Shown here one piece after another: positions 51,663 to 62,072 of a stretch of DNA of 64,000 nucleotides. The first letter of the stretch is position 1. Each line of letters begins with the position of its first letter. Location: positions 248,001 to 312,000 of the forward strand of contig URET01000001.1 of assembly GCA_900546875.1 (NCBI GenBank), written 5' to 3'. The DNA comes from an uncultured Eubacteriales bacterium. GTDB lineage: Bacteria; Bacillota; Clostridia; Christensenellales; CAG-314. The notes under the pieces were generated by a model. That model was not told the DNA's origin. It worked only from the letters and a program-made list of their open reading frames with translations, and searched no databases. A program made the position numbers and the translations under genes.

Positions 51663-54600
51663 TCACTTATAATACTCCGCTGCACTTGAAAACAGAGGCA
51701 TATCATAATTCCCGTCAACATTTCTGTACAGTCCGTTGTTACGGCGTTCGGTATGCCCCATTTTGCCGAAGATCCTGCCGTCCTCCGAAAGTATCCCTTC
51801 AACGGCATTATATGATCCGTTGGGATTAAACGGCGACAGCATTGTCGGCTTACCGGACTCGTCTGCATACTGGGTTGCGATCTGTCCTTTCCTTATCAAT
51901 TCCGACATGACCTTTTCATCTGCTATAAACTTCCCTTCCCCGTGACTCACAGGTACCGAATAAATTTCTCCCGGCTTACACTTATTCAGCCATGGCGATT
52001 TATTCGATGCAACTCTTATCTTTACGATCGTACTTACGTGCCTTCCGATATTATTGTACGTCAATGTCGGCGACTCGGCAGAAAGAGGCATCACCTGTCC
52101 GTTCGGCACTAAACCTAATTTTATGAGCGCCTGAAAACCATTGCAGATCCCGAGAATAAGTCCGTCTCTTTTCTTCAGTAAATCCATAACAGCTTCCGCT
52201 ATATACGGATTGCTGAACGTGGTAGCGATAAACTTACCGCTTCCGTCCGGCTCGTCTCCGCAGCTGAAACCGCCCGGCAGCATGATCACATTTGCGTCAT
52301 TTATCCTGCGTACAAGCTCTTTGACTGTATATTCGATATCCTGAGCAGTTATATTTTTCACCACAAAGATATCTGTTTTAAATCCTTGCTTTTCAAAGGC
52401 ACGTCCGGAATCATATTCACAGTTCGTCCCGGGAAATACAGGGATAAGCACCTTAGGCAATGCCACCCTCTTTTCAGCTTTATATGGACCGGACACTTCG
52501 TAATCACACGGCTGTATATAACCTTCTGCTTTCGCTGTCGTCGGAAAAACATTTTCAAGAGTACTTTTAAAGGCTTCCTTCAGTTCTTCCATATTGATTT
52601 TTGTTCCGCCAATCTCGACTATGCCGTTTTTCGTCACCTCAGCATACACTTCCCTGTCCGAAAGCTTATCTTTAGTCAGAATAATGATATCCCCATATGC
52701 CGGGCAAAAATCCGATCCGGAAACTTCTGCTATTTTCAGCCCCATATCGTTGCCCATCAGAGACTTTATCAATGTGACGAGTCTCCCGCCTTCTTCCACG
52801 ACACAGGCTGAAAGCACCTTGCCTTCTTCCGTCAGAGACGATATCTCGTCTTCCGTTTCCAAAAGAGCCTTTTCATCAGGTACTCCGGTTTCATCTTTCT
52901 TTATCGGATATAAATATGCGTATCCTTCATCCCTGAAAGTATTGTCGATAAGCTTGTCCTCTTTCAGAACTCCCATTGCAAAAGCTATCAGGGTGGGCGG
53001 AACGTCCAGATCTTCAAAACTTCCGCTCATCGAATCCTTTCCGCCTATTGCCCCTGTCTTGAGCAACAACTGCGCAGCAAAAGCCCCGAGAAGAGCAGAA
53101 GCAGGTTCTCCCCACCTCTGCGGATCAGAACGCAATTTTTTGAAAAACTCCTGCAAGGTAAGTCGTATCGTGTCTCTTTTTACGCCTGAAGCCAGCAATT
53201 TGTGAACCGCAGTCACAACGGCGTAATACGACCCGAGAAACGGCGACTGACACATGAGAGCCGGAAAAGCTCCGAAAGATGAGCATGTGACCGTAGAGGT
53301 ACTCCCCCTTACAGGCGGCTTTGACGCCATTATCATACTCGGCGTAAGCTGATTCTTCCCTCCGAAAGGCATCAGAACAGTAGACGCACCTATGGTTCCG
53401 TCAAAAGTCTCACCCGCCCCCTTCTGCGAACAAACATTCAAATCTTTCAGTCTGTTCTTGATCACGCTCTTTATATCGCCATCTGAAATACACTGTTTTT
53501 CTTTTTCGTCGATATGTTCAAAAAAGCCCTTGTATTCGTCACAGATAACAACTTCCGTTTCCTGCCTTACGCCGTTTGTGTCAAGAAAAGAACGCGCTAT
53601 ATCCACGACGGTTTCGTCCTTATAATACATACGTAACCTGCCGCTGTCAGTAACCGAAGCTACCTCATAGCATTTGAGATTTTCTGCAGACGCAAGTTCC
53701 TTGAAACGTTCCGCATTCTCGGGTTCAACCACTACCGCCATTCTCTCCTGACTTTCACTGATAGCCAATTCTGTGGCGTTGAGTCCTTCGTATTTTTTAT
53801 GCACCTTCTCAAGACGGATATCCAAGCCGTCGCTCAGTTCTCCTATGGCTACGGAAACTCCGCCGGCTCCGAAATCATTGCACCTTATTATCAGCTTTGA
53901 CGCTTCAGGATTCCTGAAAAGTCTCTGCAGCTTCCTTTCTTCAGGCGCGTTACCTTTCTGAACTTCCGCCCCGCATTCCGATACGGACTCTACGGTATGC
54001 GATTTACTGCTTCCAGTCGCTCCGCCGCAGCCGTCTCTTCCCGTATCACCGCCGAGAAGAAGCACTATATCGCCGGCCTTCGGAGTCTTCCTTATCACGT
54101 TTTCCTTCGGAGCTCCTCCGATAACATACCCCGTTTCAAGTCTTTTCGCCACATATCTTTTATGATACAGTTCATGTACTGTTCCCGTTGCCAGTCCTAT
54201 CTGATTGCCGTACGACGAAAACCCTGCCAGTGCGGTCCTGCACAATACCCTCTGAGGCAATTTACCGTTCAGAGTTTTGTCAAAAGGCGTCGTGGGATCA
54301 GCTGCCCCCGTTATCCTCATCGCCTGATACACATAACTCCTTCCGCTCAAAGGATCTCTTATCGCTCCGCCCAAACACGTCGCCGCTCCGCCAAACGGCT
54401 CTATTTCCGTAGGATGATTATGAGTTTCGTTTTTAAACATTATCAGCCAGTCTTCATCCTTTCCGTCGACATCCACCTTGACCGTCACAGAACATGCGTT
54501 GATCTCGTCACTGCGATCCAGATTATCAAGATACCCCTCTTCCGACAATACTTTGACAGCAAGCGTCGCCATGTCCATCAAACACTCGTATTTATCCTCC

Positions 54601-55370
54601 CGGCCTTTATACATCTGTGCAAATTTTTCCCGGTAAAGCCTGTACGCCTGCTCAATGGCCTTTATATTACTCAGTATCTTTACGGATTTTATATGCGTAA
54701 GAAAAGTCGTATGCCTGCAGTGATCGCTCCAATAAGTGTCTATCACTTTTATTTCTGTACGCGTAGGCTCTCTTCCTTCCTTCCTGAAATACTCCTGCAC
54801 AAATCTGCAGTCTTCATAAGACATCGCAAAACCCTGAGCATCGTAATAATCCCTGAGCTCACTTTCACCCATCTCTATGAAACCGGCCTCTTCCTCCCTC
54901 ATGACCGAAGGCGCTTTTGCCGTGACACAAAACGGATCAACAGGAGGTTCCCTGCCTTCCCTGCACTCCACCGGATTTATCAGATACTTCTTTATCTTTT
55001 CTTTTTCTTCTGCCGTTACGCCGCTTATAAGATAAAGAGTCGCGCACCTTACCGGAGCATCCGTCCCTCCGGTCAGGATCTTTATACATTGTGACGCCGA
55101 ATCCGCTCTCTGATCAAATTGTCCGTCAAGATATTCCACTACAATCAGATCCTCTTCTTTACCGATCTTCAATTGAAATCCATAGTTATCTACAGGTGCT
55201 TCGGCAAATATCGGAATAGCCCTTTCAAGCGTCTTTTCGTCAATACCGTCAACGGTATACCTGAGTACTTTTCTTACACTTTCACATTCGATATTCAGAA
55301 ATTCCTTGAAATCTTTGATCAACCCGCCGTTAACATTCCTGTCCTTCTTCTCAACGTATATATTAAACAT
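51663..55370 (-). CDS. purL: Phosphoribosylformylglycinamidine synthase, single-chain
   Basis: PurL converts FGAR and glutamine to FGAM. This 1235-residue form carries both synthase and glutaminase, unlike the purS-purQ-purL split of Bacillus. The synthase part shows DTYWSDHCRHTTFLTHI, MFKNETHNHPTEIEPFGGAA and CNDFGAGGVSVAIGEL. The glutaminase part begins about residue 970 (VLIPVFPGTNCEYDSGRAFE), with the catalytic Cys in ILGICNGFQALIKLG and His/Glu in VSHGEGKF. The ATG overlaps the purD stop by 8 bases. It is the last gene of the purine operon. Confidence 0.97.
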   Translation of the reverse strand: MFNIYVEKKDRNVNGGLIKDFKEFLNIECESVRKVLRYTVDGIDEKTLERAIPIFAEAPVDNYGFQLKIGKEEDLIVVEYLDGQFDQRADSASQCIKILTGGTDAPVRCATLYLISGVTAEEKEKIKKYLINPVECREGREPPVDPFCVTAKAPSVMREEEAGFIEMGESELRDYYDAQGFAMSYEDCRFVQEYFRKEGREPTRTEIKVIDTYWSDHCRHTTFLTHIKSVKILSNIKAIEQAYRLYREKFAQMYKGREDKYECLMDMATLAVKVLSEEGYLDNLDRSDEINACSVTVKVDVDGKDEDWLIMFKNETHNHPTEIEPFGGAATCLGGAIRDPLSGRSYVYQAMRITGAADPTTPFDKTLNGKLPQRVLCRTALAGFSSYGNQIGLATGTVHELYHKRYVAKRLETGYVIGGAPKENVIRKTPKAGDIVLLLGGDTGRDGCGGATGSSKSHTVESVSECGAEVQKGNAPEERKLQRLFRNPEASKLIIRCNDFGAGGVSVAIGELSDGLDIRLEKVHKKYEGLNATELAISESQERMAVVVEPENAERFKELASAENLKCYEVASVTDSGRLRMYYKDETVVDIARSFLDTNGVRQETEVVICDEYKGFFEHIDEKEKQCISDGDIKSVIKNRLKDLNVCSQKGAGETFDGTIGASTVLMPFGGKNQLTPSMIMASKPPVRGSTSTVTCSSFGAFPALMCQSPFLGSYYAVVTAVHKLLASGVKRDTIRLTLQEFFKKLRSDPQRWGEPASALLGAFAAQLLLKTGAIGGKDSMSGSFEDLDVPPTLIAFAMGVLKEDKLIDNTFRDEGYAYLYPIKKDETGVPDEKALLETEDEISSLTEEGKVLSACVVEEGGRLVTLIKSLMGNDMGLKIAEVSGSDFCPAYGDIIILTKDKLSDREVYAEVTKNGIVEIGGTKINMEELKEAFKSTLENVFPTTAKAEGYIQPCDYEVSGPYKAEKRVALPKVLIPVFPGTNCEYDSGRAFEKQGFKTDIFVVKNITAQDIEYTVKELVRRINDANVIMLPGGFSCGDEPDGSGKFIATTFSNPYIAEAVMDLLKKRDGLILGICNGFQALIKLGLVPNGQVMPLSAESPTLTYNNIGRHVSTIVKIRVASNKSPWLNKCKPGEIYSVPVSHGEGKFIADEKVMSELIRKGQIATQYADESGKPTMLSPFNPNGSYNAVEGILSEDGRIFGKMGHTERRNNGLYRNVDGNYDMPLFSSAAEYYK

Positions 55371-56634
55371 GCTCCTTCTCCGTAAATAAAGCTATATCAT
55401 GCCTGTATTGCATTCCGGCAAAATATACTCCTTCAATACCTTCGTAAGCTTTTTCACGCGCCTGCTCTATACTCCTTCCCTTTGCACATACACTCAATAC
55501 GCGCCCGCCGTTCGTTAACAGCTCGTTATTCCTGATTACGGTCCCGGAATGATATATGAATGTGTCTACAACAGGTACGATTACTATTTTTATGCCTTTT
55601 ATTACTTTCCCGGGATACCCGTCGCTCGCAGCCACTACCGTTACAGCTGCACACTCCTCCCATTCTATATCTGTTTTGTCTAATGTTCCGCTGATACAAG
55701 CTTCCATTATGTCAATAAGATCAGTCTTGAGCTTAGGTAGTATCACCTGAGTTTCGGGATCTCCGAAACGCGCGTTATACTCCAGTACTTTCGGCCCTTT
55801 CTCAGTCAGCATGAGCCCGAAATACAGTACCCCTTTGAATATACGCCCTTCTTCCGACAAACCCCTTACGGTAGGTTCCACTATCTCTTTTATTACCCTG
55901 TGACGTACATCTTCGGTAAAATATGGCGACGGCGATACTGCCCCCATACCTCCGGTATTAAGACCTTTGTCTCCGTCAAATGCCTTCTTATAGTCCTGCG
56001 AAGACGGCATAAGTTTATAATGCTCTCCGTCACAGAATATAAGCAACGATACTTCGTGTCCTGTCAGGTATTCCTCCGCCACAACTCTCCTGCCGGCATC
56101 TTTGAACACCTTGTCCAGCATAATGCTCTTTAAAGCCTCTTCAGCCGATTTGTAATCCCGGCATATGATGACTCCTTTACCTAAAGCAAGTCCGTCTGCC
56201 TTTATTACCAGCGGATAATCTGCGCCCGAAGCATATTCCAAAGCTTTGGAATAATCATCAAAAACTTCGTAATCAGCCGTGGGTATATTGTGCTTTTTCA
56301 TAAAATTCTTGGAAAAAACTTTACTGCTCTCTATTACGGCACAATCTTTTACCGGCCCGAATGCTTTGATCCCTTCAGCGGTAAGTATATCTGCCAGCCC
56401 TCCCGCAAGCGGATCATCAGGCGAAACAAATACATAATCGGCTTTCACCTTCCTGCAAAACTCCAGTATAAAAGCAAAATCCATTACGTCGCCTTCTACA
56501 CATTCCGCGACCTGCCTTATCCCGGCATTTCCGGGTATGGCATATATCTTTCCTACCTTACTGCTCCTTCTTAACGCTGCGGCTATGGCATGCTCTCTTC
56601 CTCCGCCACCTATAAGTACAACTGTCTTTTCCAT
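55363..56634 (-). CDS. purD: Phosphoribosylamine-glycine ligase
   Basis: PurD joins glycine to phosphoribosylamine. The 423-residue ATP-grasp enzyme shows VLIGGGGREHAIAAALRRS, VSPDDPLAGGLADIL, VIKADGLALGKGVII, KLMPSSQDYKKAFDGDKGLNTGGMGA and EYNARFGDPETQVILP. ATG 56634 is preferred; an in-frame TTG at 56640 overlapping the purH stop is closer to GTGAGG and could be the real start. It uses glycine, linking it to the tdh-kbl route. Confidence 0.96.
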   Translation of the reverse strand: MEKTVVLIGGGGREHAIAAALRRSSKVGKIYAIPGNAGIRQVAECVEGDVMDFAFILEFCRKVKADYVFVSPDDPLAGGLADILTAEGIKAFGPVKDCAVIESSKVFSKNFMKKHNIPTADYEVFDDYSKALEYASGADYPLVIKADGLALGKGVIICRDYKSAEEALKSIMLDKVFKDAGRRVVAEEYLTGHEVSLLIFCDGEHYKLMPSSQDYKKAFDGDKGLNTGGMGAVSPSPYFTEDVRHRVIKEIVEPTVRGLSEEGRIFKGVLYFGLMLTEKGPKVLEYNARFGDPETQVILPKLKTDLIDIMEACISGTLDKTDIEWEECAAVTVVAASDGYPGKVIKGIKIVIVPVVDTFIYHSGTVIRNNELLTNGGRVLSVCAKGRSIEQAREKAYEGIEGVYFAGMQYRHDIALFTEKEHV

Positions 56635-56636
56635 AA

Positions 56637-58163
56637 TCAATGCTTAAAATGCCTCACTCCCGTAAATACCATCGCCAAACCTTTCTCTTCGGCTGCTTTT
56701 ATACTGTCTTCATCCCTTATGCTTCCGCCAGGCTGCACTATCGCCGCTATACCGCTTTCAGCAGCCTTCAATACACTGTCATTGAACGGAAAATAAGCGT
56801 CTGAAACCAGCACCGCTCCTTTTACACCTGTCAATGAATGCTCTATCGCCTGATTTGTAGCCCATATCCTGTTTGTCTGTCCTATACCGAGCCCTAAAGT
56901 TACCTCGTCCTTCACCACTATTACCGCATTCGATTTACAATGCTTCACTACCTTCATCCCAAACCGCATGTCCCTAAGCTGCTCCTCACTCGCTTTGTGA
57001 GTCGTGACATTCTCGAATTTGTCCGCAAGATGACTATCCGCCGTCTGCAAAAGCAAACCGCCGTCTATCTTCTTAAAATCTCTGCCGCCCACCTTCTCTC
57101 CGACTTCAGGCAATTCCAATACCCTCAGATTTTTCTTGGTGCAAAGCACCTCCAAAGCCTCCTCTTCATAGCCGGGAGCTATAACTATCTCGAGAAAAGT
57201 CTTGTGCAACTCTTCGGCAGTCTTTTTATCCACCTTCCTGTTGAGCGCAATTATGCCACCGTATATCGACACCGGATCAGCGTCATGCGCTTTCACGTAC
57301 GCCTCATAGATAGTGTCTGCCGACGCAACTCCGCAAGGATTTGAATGCTTTACCGCAACCGCCGTGGGCCTCTCAAATTCCTTCAGCAACATTATCGCCC
57401 CGTTTGCATCATTAAGATTGTTGTATGACAGCTGCTTTCCGTTGAGCTGCTTCGCATACACCAGCGAACCGGCCCTCGCCATGCTCTCCATATATAAAGC
57501 CGCGCTCTGATGAGGATTCTCACCGTATCTGAGATCCTCCATCTTTTCATACGACATCGTTATCTGCTCCGGAAACTCTATCCCGACTTGCTTACGCAAA
57601 TATTCCGATATCATGGAATCATATACCGCAGTATGCTGATATACCTTGTACATCAGCCTCAGCCTCGTCTCACGACTTACCTCTCCGCTTTCCATTTCAT
57701 CCAATACAACGTCATAATCCTCAGGATCCACTATTACCACTACGCTCACGGCATTTTTTGCAGCACTCCTCAGCATCGTAGGCCCACCTATATCGATGTT
57801 TTCAACAGCCTCTTCAAAAGTAACGCCTTCCTTCATAACTGTAGCCCTGAAAGGATATAAATTCACTATAACTACATCAATAGTTCCGATATTGAGCTTT
57901 TTGAGCTGCTCCATATGCTCTTCATTGTCTCTTACCGCCAATAACCCCGCATGCACCGCCGGATGCAGCGTCTTTACCCGACCGTCAAGACACTCCGGAA
58001 AATTCGTTATACTGCTGATATTCACAGCCGGAATGCCCGCATCACAAATAGCTTTGTATGTTCCGCCGGTACTTACTATCTCATACCCCATTGCCGCAAG
58101 CCGCCTCGCTACCTGTTCTATCCCTCTTTTATCGGATACACTTATCAGCGCTCTCTTCTTCAT
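56637..58163 (-). CDS. purH: AICAR transformylase/IMP cyclohydrolase
   Basis: PurH carries out the last two steps to IMP, using 10-formyl-tetrahydrofolate. The 508-residue protein has the N-terminal cyclohydrolase (LISVSDKRGIEQVAR, STGGTYKAI, DGRVKTLHPAVHAGLLA). The transformylase half follows, with RYGENPHQSAALY, AVKHSNPCGVASAD and VSDAYFPFNDSV. AAGGAGGAG precedes the ATG. A palindromic repeat separates it from purN. Confidence 0.97.
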   Translation of the reverse strand: MKKRALISVSDKRGIEQVARRLAAMGYEIVSTGGTYKAICDAGIPAVNISSITNFPECLDGRVKTLHPAVHAGLLAVRDNEEHMEQLKKLNIGTIDVVIVNLYPFRATVMKEGVTFEEAVENIDIGGPTMLRSAAKNAVSVVVIVDPEDYDVVLDEMESGEVSRETRLRLMYKVYQHTAVYDSMISEYLRKQVGIEFPEQITMSYEKMEDLRYGENPHQSAALYMESMARAGSLVYAKQLNGKQLSYNNLNDANGAIMLLKEFERPTAVAVKHSNPCGVASADTIYEAYVKAHDADPVSIYGGIIALNRKVDKKTAEELHKTFLEIVIAPGYEEEALEVLCTKKNLRVLELPEVGEKVGGRDFKKIDGGLLLQTADSHLADKFENVTTHKASEEQLRDMRFGMKVVKHCKSNAVIVVKDEVTLGLGIGQTNRIWATNQAIEHSLTGVKGAVLVSDAYFPFNDSVLKAAESGIAAIVQPGGSIRDEDSIKAAEEKGLAMVFTGVRHFKH

Positions 58164-58193
58164 GAATTCTCCTCCTTATCAAGAAAAATATAA

Positions 58194-58216
58194 TACTATG
58201 TGTGAAATAGTAGTAT
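58194..58216. repeat. Palindrome ATACTAT/ATAGTAGTAT, copy 3
   Basis: This inverted repeat with a 7-base loop GTGTGAA lies between purN and purH. It shares about 20 bases with the element at 30676-30701 in the opposite orientation. Confidence 0.65.
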
Positions 58217-58221
58217 ATTTT

Positions 58222-58845
58222 TCAATGCTTTTTGTATAATTTCTTCAATTTACCTCTGCCGTTTACCCCGCCGCATATCCTCGCTACGGTTTCAGGCAGT
58301 ATTTTATGCTCTTCCTCAAGCACCCTTGCCTGAAGCGACTCGGCAGTATCGTGTTTCTTGACCGGTACAACTTTCTGGGATATTATCTCTCCGGTATCGG
58401 TGCCTTCGTCTACATAATGCACCGTGACCCCGGTAACCTTTTCTCCCGCGCTTAATACCGCCCTATGCACATTCAGTCCGTAATAACCTTTCCCGCAATA
58501 TTTCGGGATCAGCGACGGATGTACATTGATTATTTTCCCGCGGTATTTATCGACTATATTTTCCGTCAATATCCCGAGATACCCCGCAAGTACGATCAGA
58601 TCCGTATTTTTTTCTTCCAACACACGTGATATCTCTTCATACATTTTTTCGGGAGAAACATAATTCTTCCTTTCAAAGACATATGACGGTATCTTATGCT
58701 TTTCCGCTCTCTTTAAAGCGTATATACCCGGTTTCGAGGCTATGACCGCAACTATTTCCCCTTTTATTCTGTTTCTTTTTACGGCGTTTATTATCGACTG
58801 CATATCTGTTCCGCCGCCCGATACGAACACGGCGATCCTTTTCAT
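58222..58845 (-). CDS. purN: Phosphoribosylglycinamide formyltransferase
   Basis: PurN formylates GAR using 10-formyl-tetrahydrofolate. The 207 residues include AVFVSGGGTDMQSII, LAGYLGILTENIVDKYRGKI, and the catalytic region NVHPSLIPKYCGKGYYGLNV with VTVHYVDEGTDTGEIISQ. The His-Asp pair is intact. It overlaps purM by 4 bases (ATGA). Confidence 0.96.
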   Translation of the reverse strand: MKRIAVFVSGGGTDMQSIINAVKRNRIKGEIVAVIASKPGIYALKRAEKHKIPSYVFERKNYVSPEKMYEEISRVLEEKNTDLIVLAGYLGILTENIVDKYRGKIINVHPSLIPKYCGKGYYGLNVHRAVLSAGEKVTGVTVHYVDEGTDTGEIISQKVVPVKKHDTAESLQARVLEEEHKILPETVARICGGVNGRGKLKKLYKKH

Positions 58846-59858
58846 AAAATAACCCCGTCGCCTTTTACGATCTTTCCCAAACGCACCGGTTTTTCGCCCT
58901 TCTCCCGGAGAAAACCGATCACTTTCTCCTCTTCGTCTTTATCTGCCGCCAAAACCATGCCTATACCCATATTGAAAGTATTGTACATTTTTTCATCACT
59001 GATTTCGGCTCTCTTCTGCAGCACTCTGAAAATCCTCGGAATCTCGTAGCTTTTACGGTCTATACATGCCGCCAATCCTTCCGGAATTATCCTCGGTATA
59101 TTTTCTATAAAACCTCCGCCCGTTATATTCGCTATTCCTTTTATACGGCATTCTTTTACCAATTCCAGAATGAGCTTTACATATATTCTGGTAGGTTTCA
59201 GCAGCACGTTTGCCGGGACATCTCCCAGCTCTTCATCAAACTTCAGGAGTTCTTCCTTTACTGGCGGAAACAGTTTCCTTACAAGAGAATATCCGTTGCT
59301 GTGTATCCCTGAAGAAGGCAGACCTATCAGCACATCGCCTTCTTTTACGGTTTTTCCGTTTATCACTTCGGATCTGTTTACTATTCCGCATGAAAATCCC
59401 GCTATATCGTACTCTCCTTCAGAATAAAACCCCGGCATTTCGGCAGTTTCTCCTCCGATAAGCGCACATCCCGCTTGCTTGCATCCCGCTGCCACACCTT
59501 TTACGATCTCCTTTGTCCTTTCGGGTATCAGTTTGCCAGATGCGATATAATCAAGAAATATCAAAGGCTTTGCCCCCTGACACACTATATCGTTTACACA
59601 CATCGCTACGCAGTCTATCCCTATTGTGTCATGTTTGTCAAGCACAAACGCATATTTCAGCTTGGTTCCTACTCCGTCTGTCCCTGCAACAAGCACAGGT
59701 GAATCGGGCTTGTCTCCCAGCGCATAAAAGCCTCCGAAGCTCCCTATATCACCAAGCACGTTACCGTCATACGTTTCACGCACGTATTCCTTCATAAGAC
59801 GCACCGCCTCGTAACCGGCTTCAACGTCCACTCCCGCACTTTTATAATCTATACTCAT
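58842..59858 (-). CDS. purM: Phosphoribosylformylglycinamidine cyclo-ligase
   Basis: PurM closes the imidazole ring to give AIR. The 338-residue protein has YKSAGVDVEAGYEAVRLMKE, VAGTDGVGTKLKYAF, NDIVCQGAKPLIFLDY, GGETAEMPGFYSEGEYD and NITGGGFIENIPRIIPEG. ATG 59858 has CGGAGG at 5 bases; an open frame to 59897 is rejected. It sits between purF and purN as in Bacillus. Confidence 0.97.
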   Translation of the reverse strand: MSIDYKSAGVDVEAGYEAVRLMKEYVRETYDGNVLGDIGSFGGFYALGDKPDSPVLVAGTDGVGTKLKYAFVLDKHDTIGIDCVAMCVNDIVCQGAKPLIFLDYIASGKLIPERTKEIVKGVAAGCKQAGCALIGGETAEMPGFYSEGEYDIAGFSCGIVNRSEVINGKTVKEGDVLIGLPSSGIHSNGYSLVRKLFPPVKEELLKFDEELGDVPANVLLKPTRIYVKLILELVKECRIKGIANITGGGFIENIPRIIPEGLAACIDRKSYEIPRIFRVLQKRAEISDEKMYNTFNMGIGMVLAADKDEEEKVIGFLREKGEKPVRLGKIVKGDGVIL

Positions 59859-59919
59859 AACACCCTCCGAAAATATACTATTCTTCTTGTCAAACAAAAA
59901 CTATTCAGTTCGGCTACGT

Positions 59920-61359
59920 TTATTCGAGTCCTAATTTATCAACATGGTATTTGCTTATATCAAACGGATATTCACCGTCAAAACATCCGGTACAAAATGA
60001 ATGCTCTGTGCCGTTTGTACAGCTTTTTATAAGCTGATCCAAGGGTACGTAATGAAGACTGTCTGCTCCGATTTTTTTGCAGATCTGCTCTTCGTCCAAA
60101 GACCCGCCTATAAGCTGTTCTTTAGTCTGCATATCTATGCCGAAATAACACGGATTCTTTATTATAGGAGAACATACAAGCATATGCACTTCAGTCGCTC
60201 CGCTGCTTTTGAGCAACTGTATGATCTTTCTGCTCGTTGTACCCCTCACTATCGAATCATCTATAAGTATCAGTCTTTTGTCTTTTATGTTGCTCTTGAA
60301 AGCGTTTAATTTTATCTTGACATTGCTTTCCCGCATTGCCTGACTCGGCTGTATAAATGTCCTCCCTATATACCTGTTCTTGGATATAGCGTCAACATAC
60401 GGGATCCCGCTCTCTTCACTGTAACCGCGCGCGCTCACCAATGCAGAATCGGGGACACCGGCTACAACGTCTGCGTCTATCTTGAATAACTTCGCCAATC
60501 TCCTTCCGCATTCATACCGAGCATTATATACGCTTATATCGTCTATTACAGAATCGCTCCTCGCCAGATAAACATATTCGAATATACACGGACGCGGATT
60601 CTCATTGGCAAACATGATGCTTCTTATATTCAGATCCTTGTCCACTATCACTAATTCGCCCGGCTTGATATCCCTTACAAGCCGCGCGTCTATTGCGTCC
60701 AGTGCACAGCTCTCGCTCGCAAATACTATCCTGTTTTCCTTCTCCCCCATCACCAAAGGTCGAATACTGTGCGGATCTCTTACTGCATAAAGCTTTTCGT
60801 CCGCCAACATTACCAACGCGTACGATCCGACCATCCGTCTGCACGCCTTGATTATGCCTTCCTCTACCGATCCTTCACAATACTTGTTTATCAGAGAAGC
60901 TATCACTTCGCTGTCAGTTGAGCTTTGAAATATATGCCCTTCCTTCAGCATTTCATTCTTGATTTCTTCGGTATTCACGATGTTTCCGTTATGAGCCACA
61001 GCCATTCTGCCATAACGCCCGTAAAATACCACGGGCTGCGCGTTTACTACATTGCTCGACCCGGTCGTCGAATATCTGACGTGCCCGATGGCTATCTTTG
61101 TGGATGGCAAAAGCTGAAGCTCCTGTTCCCCGAACACATCGCTCACAAGTCCCATATTCTTATAATATGCAACCCTGTTTTTCCCGTATTCTACAGCTAT
61201 ACCGGCACTCTCCTGTCCTCTGTGCTGCAAAGCAAATATCCCGAAATATACCTCTCTCGCCAACTCATCGGCTTCACATGATATCTCCCCGAATATTCCG
61301 CATTCCTCATGCACTCCTGCTTGTCTCTCCGGCAATAATATGCTTCCGTCTTTTCTCAT
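59920..61359 (-). CDS. purF: Amidophosphoribosyltransferase
   Basis: PurF makes phosphoribosylamine from PRPP and glutamine, the committed step. The 479-residue protein is of the Bacillus Fe-S type. A propeptide of 19 residues precedes Cys20 (HEECGIFGE), the N-terminal nucleophile. The glutaminase has FALQHRGQESAGIA and SSTDSEVIA; the transferase has LILIDDSIVRGTTSRKI for PRPP. Cluster Cys are visible in IIKNPCYFGIDM and EHSFCTGCFDGEYP. It overlaps purC by 4 bases. Confidence 0.97.
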   Translation of the reverse strand: MRKDGSILLPERQAGVHEECGIFGEISCEADELAREVYFGIFALQHRGQESAGIAVEYGKNRVAYYKNMGLVSDVFGEQELQLLPSTKIAIGHVRYSTTGSSNVVNAQPVVFYGRYGRMAVAHNGNIVNTEEIKNEMLKEGHIFQSSTDSEVIASLINKYCEGSVEEGIIKACRRMVGSYALVMLADEKLYAVRDPHSIRPLVMGEKENRIVFASESCALDAIDARLVRDIKPGELVIVDKDLNIRSIMFANENPRPCIFEYVYLARSDSVIDDISVYNARYECGRRLAKLFKIDADVVAGVPDSALVSARGYSEESGIPYVDAISKNRYIGRTFIQPSQAMRESNVKIKLNAFKSNIKDKRLILIDDSIVRGTTSRKIIQLLKSSGATEVHMLVCSPIIKNPCYFGIDMQTKEQLIGGSLDEEQICKKIGADSLHYVPLDQLIKSCTNGTEHSFCTGCFDGEYPFDISKYHVDKLGLE

Positions 61360-62060
61360 ATACCCATGCGCCGCATTATTTCCTGATACGCGTCTTCTAC
61401 TCCCCCCATATCTCTGCGAAATCTGTCTTTATCAAGCTTTTCATGTGTTGTACTGTCCCAGAAACGGCATGTATCGGGGGAAATTTCGTCCGCAAGTATT
61501 ATTTCGCCGTGGTATCTTCCGAACTCAAGCTTGAAATCCACCAATTCAATATTGATCGAGGCAAAATACCTCTTCAGTATATCGTTGATCTTCAAGCTCA
61601 TCTTCTTTATTCCTTCAAGCTCTTCTTCCGTTGCAAAGCCCATCGCTAAAGCATGATAATCGTTTATCATCGGATCGCCCAATTCATCATTCTTATAACT
61701 GAACTCCAATACCGTCCTGGACATAGGCGTCCCTTCAGGCAAACCAAGGCGTTTGCTCAAACTTCCCGCTGCAATATTCCTCACTATCACCTCTAACGGC
61801 ACTATCCTTACATGTTTGACTAATGTATCGGTATCATTTATCTGCTCAATGTAATGTGTCTTTATCCCTTCCTTCTCGAGAAGTTTGAAAAGAAAATCCG
61901 AACACTTGTTATTTACCGCCCCTTTGCCGAGTATCTGCCCTTTCTTCAACCCGTTGAACGCCGTAGCGTCATCCTTATAAGACACCAGAACAACATCCGG
62001 ATCATCTGTCGCAAAAACCTTCTTTGCCTTCCCTTCGTAAATCTGATCTCTGATTTCCAT
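61356..62060 (-). CDS. purC: SAICAR synthase
   Basis: PurC joins aspartate to CAIR. The 234 residues match bacterial PurC: IYEGKAKKVFATDDPDVVLV, KDDATAFNGLKK, VPLEVIVRNIAAGSL, DFKLEFGRYHGEIILADEIS and SPDTCRFWD. AAGGAG precedes the ATG, 12 bases after purE. Confidence 0.97.
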   Translation of the reverse strand: MEIRDQIYEGKAKKVFATDDPDVVLVSYKDDATAFNGLKKGQILGKGAVNNKCSDFLFKLLEKEGIKTHYIEQINDTDTLVKHVRIVPLEVIVRNIAAGSLSKRLGLPEGTPMSRTVLEFSYKNDELGDPMINDYHALAMGFATEEELEGIKKMSLKINDILKRYFASINIELVDFKLEFGRYHGEIILADEISPDTCRFWDSTTHEKLDKDRFRRDMGGVEDAYQEIMRRMGI

Positions 62061-62072
62061 ATTCCTGTCTCC

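Noticed and set aside
53997..55094. 365-codon plus-strand frame antisense to purL
   Set aside because: It is an antisense shadow of a clear purL with no ribosome site and many rare residues.
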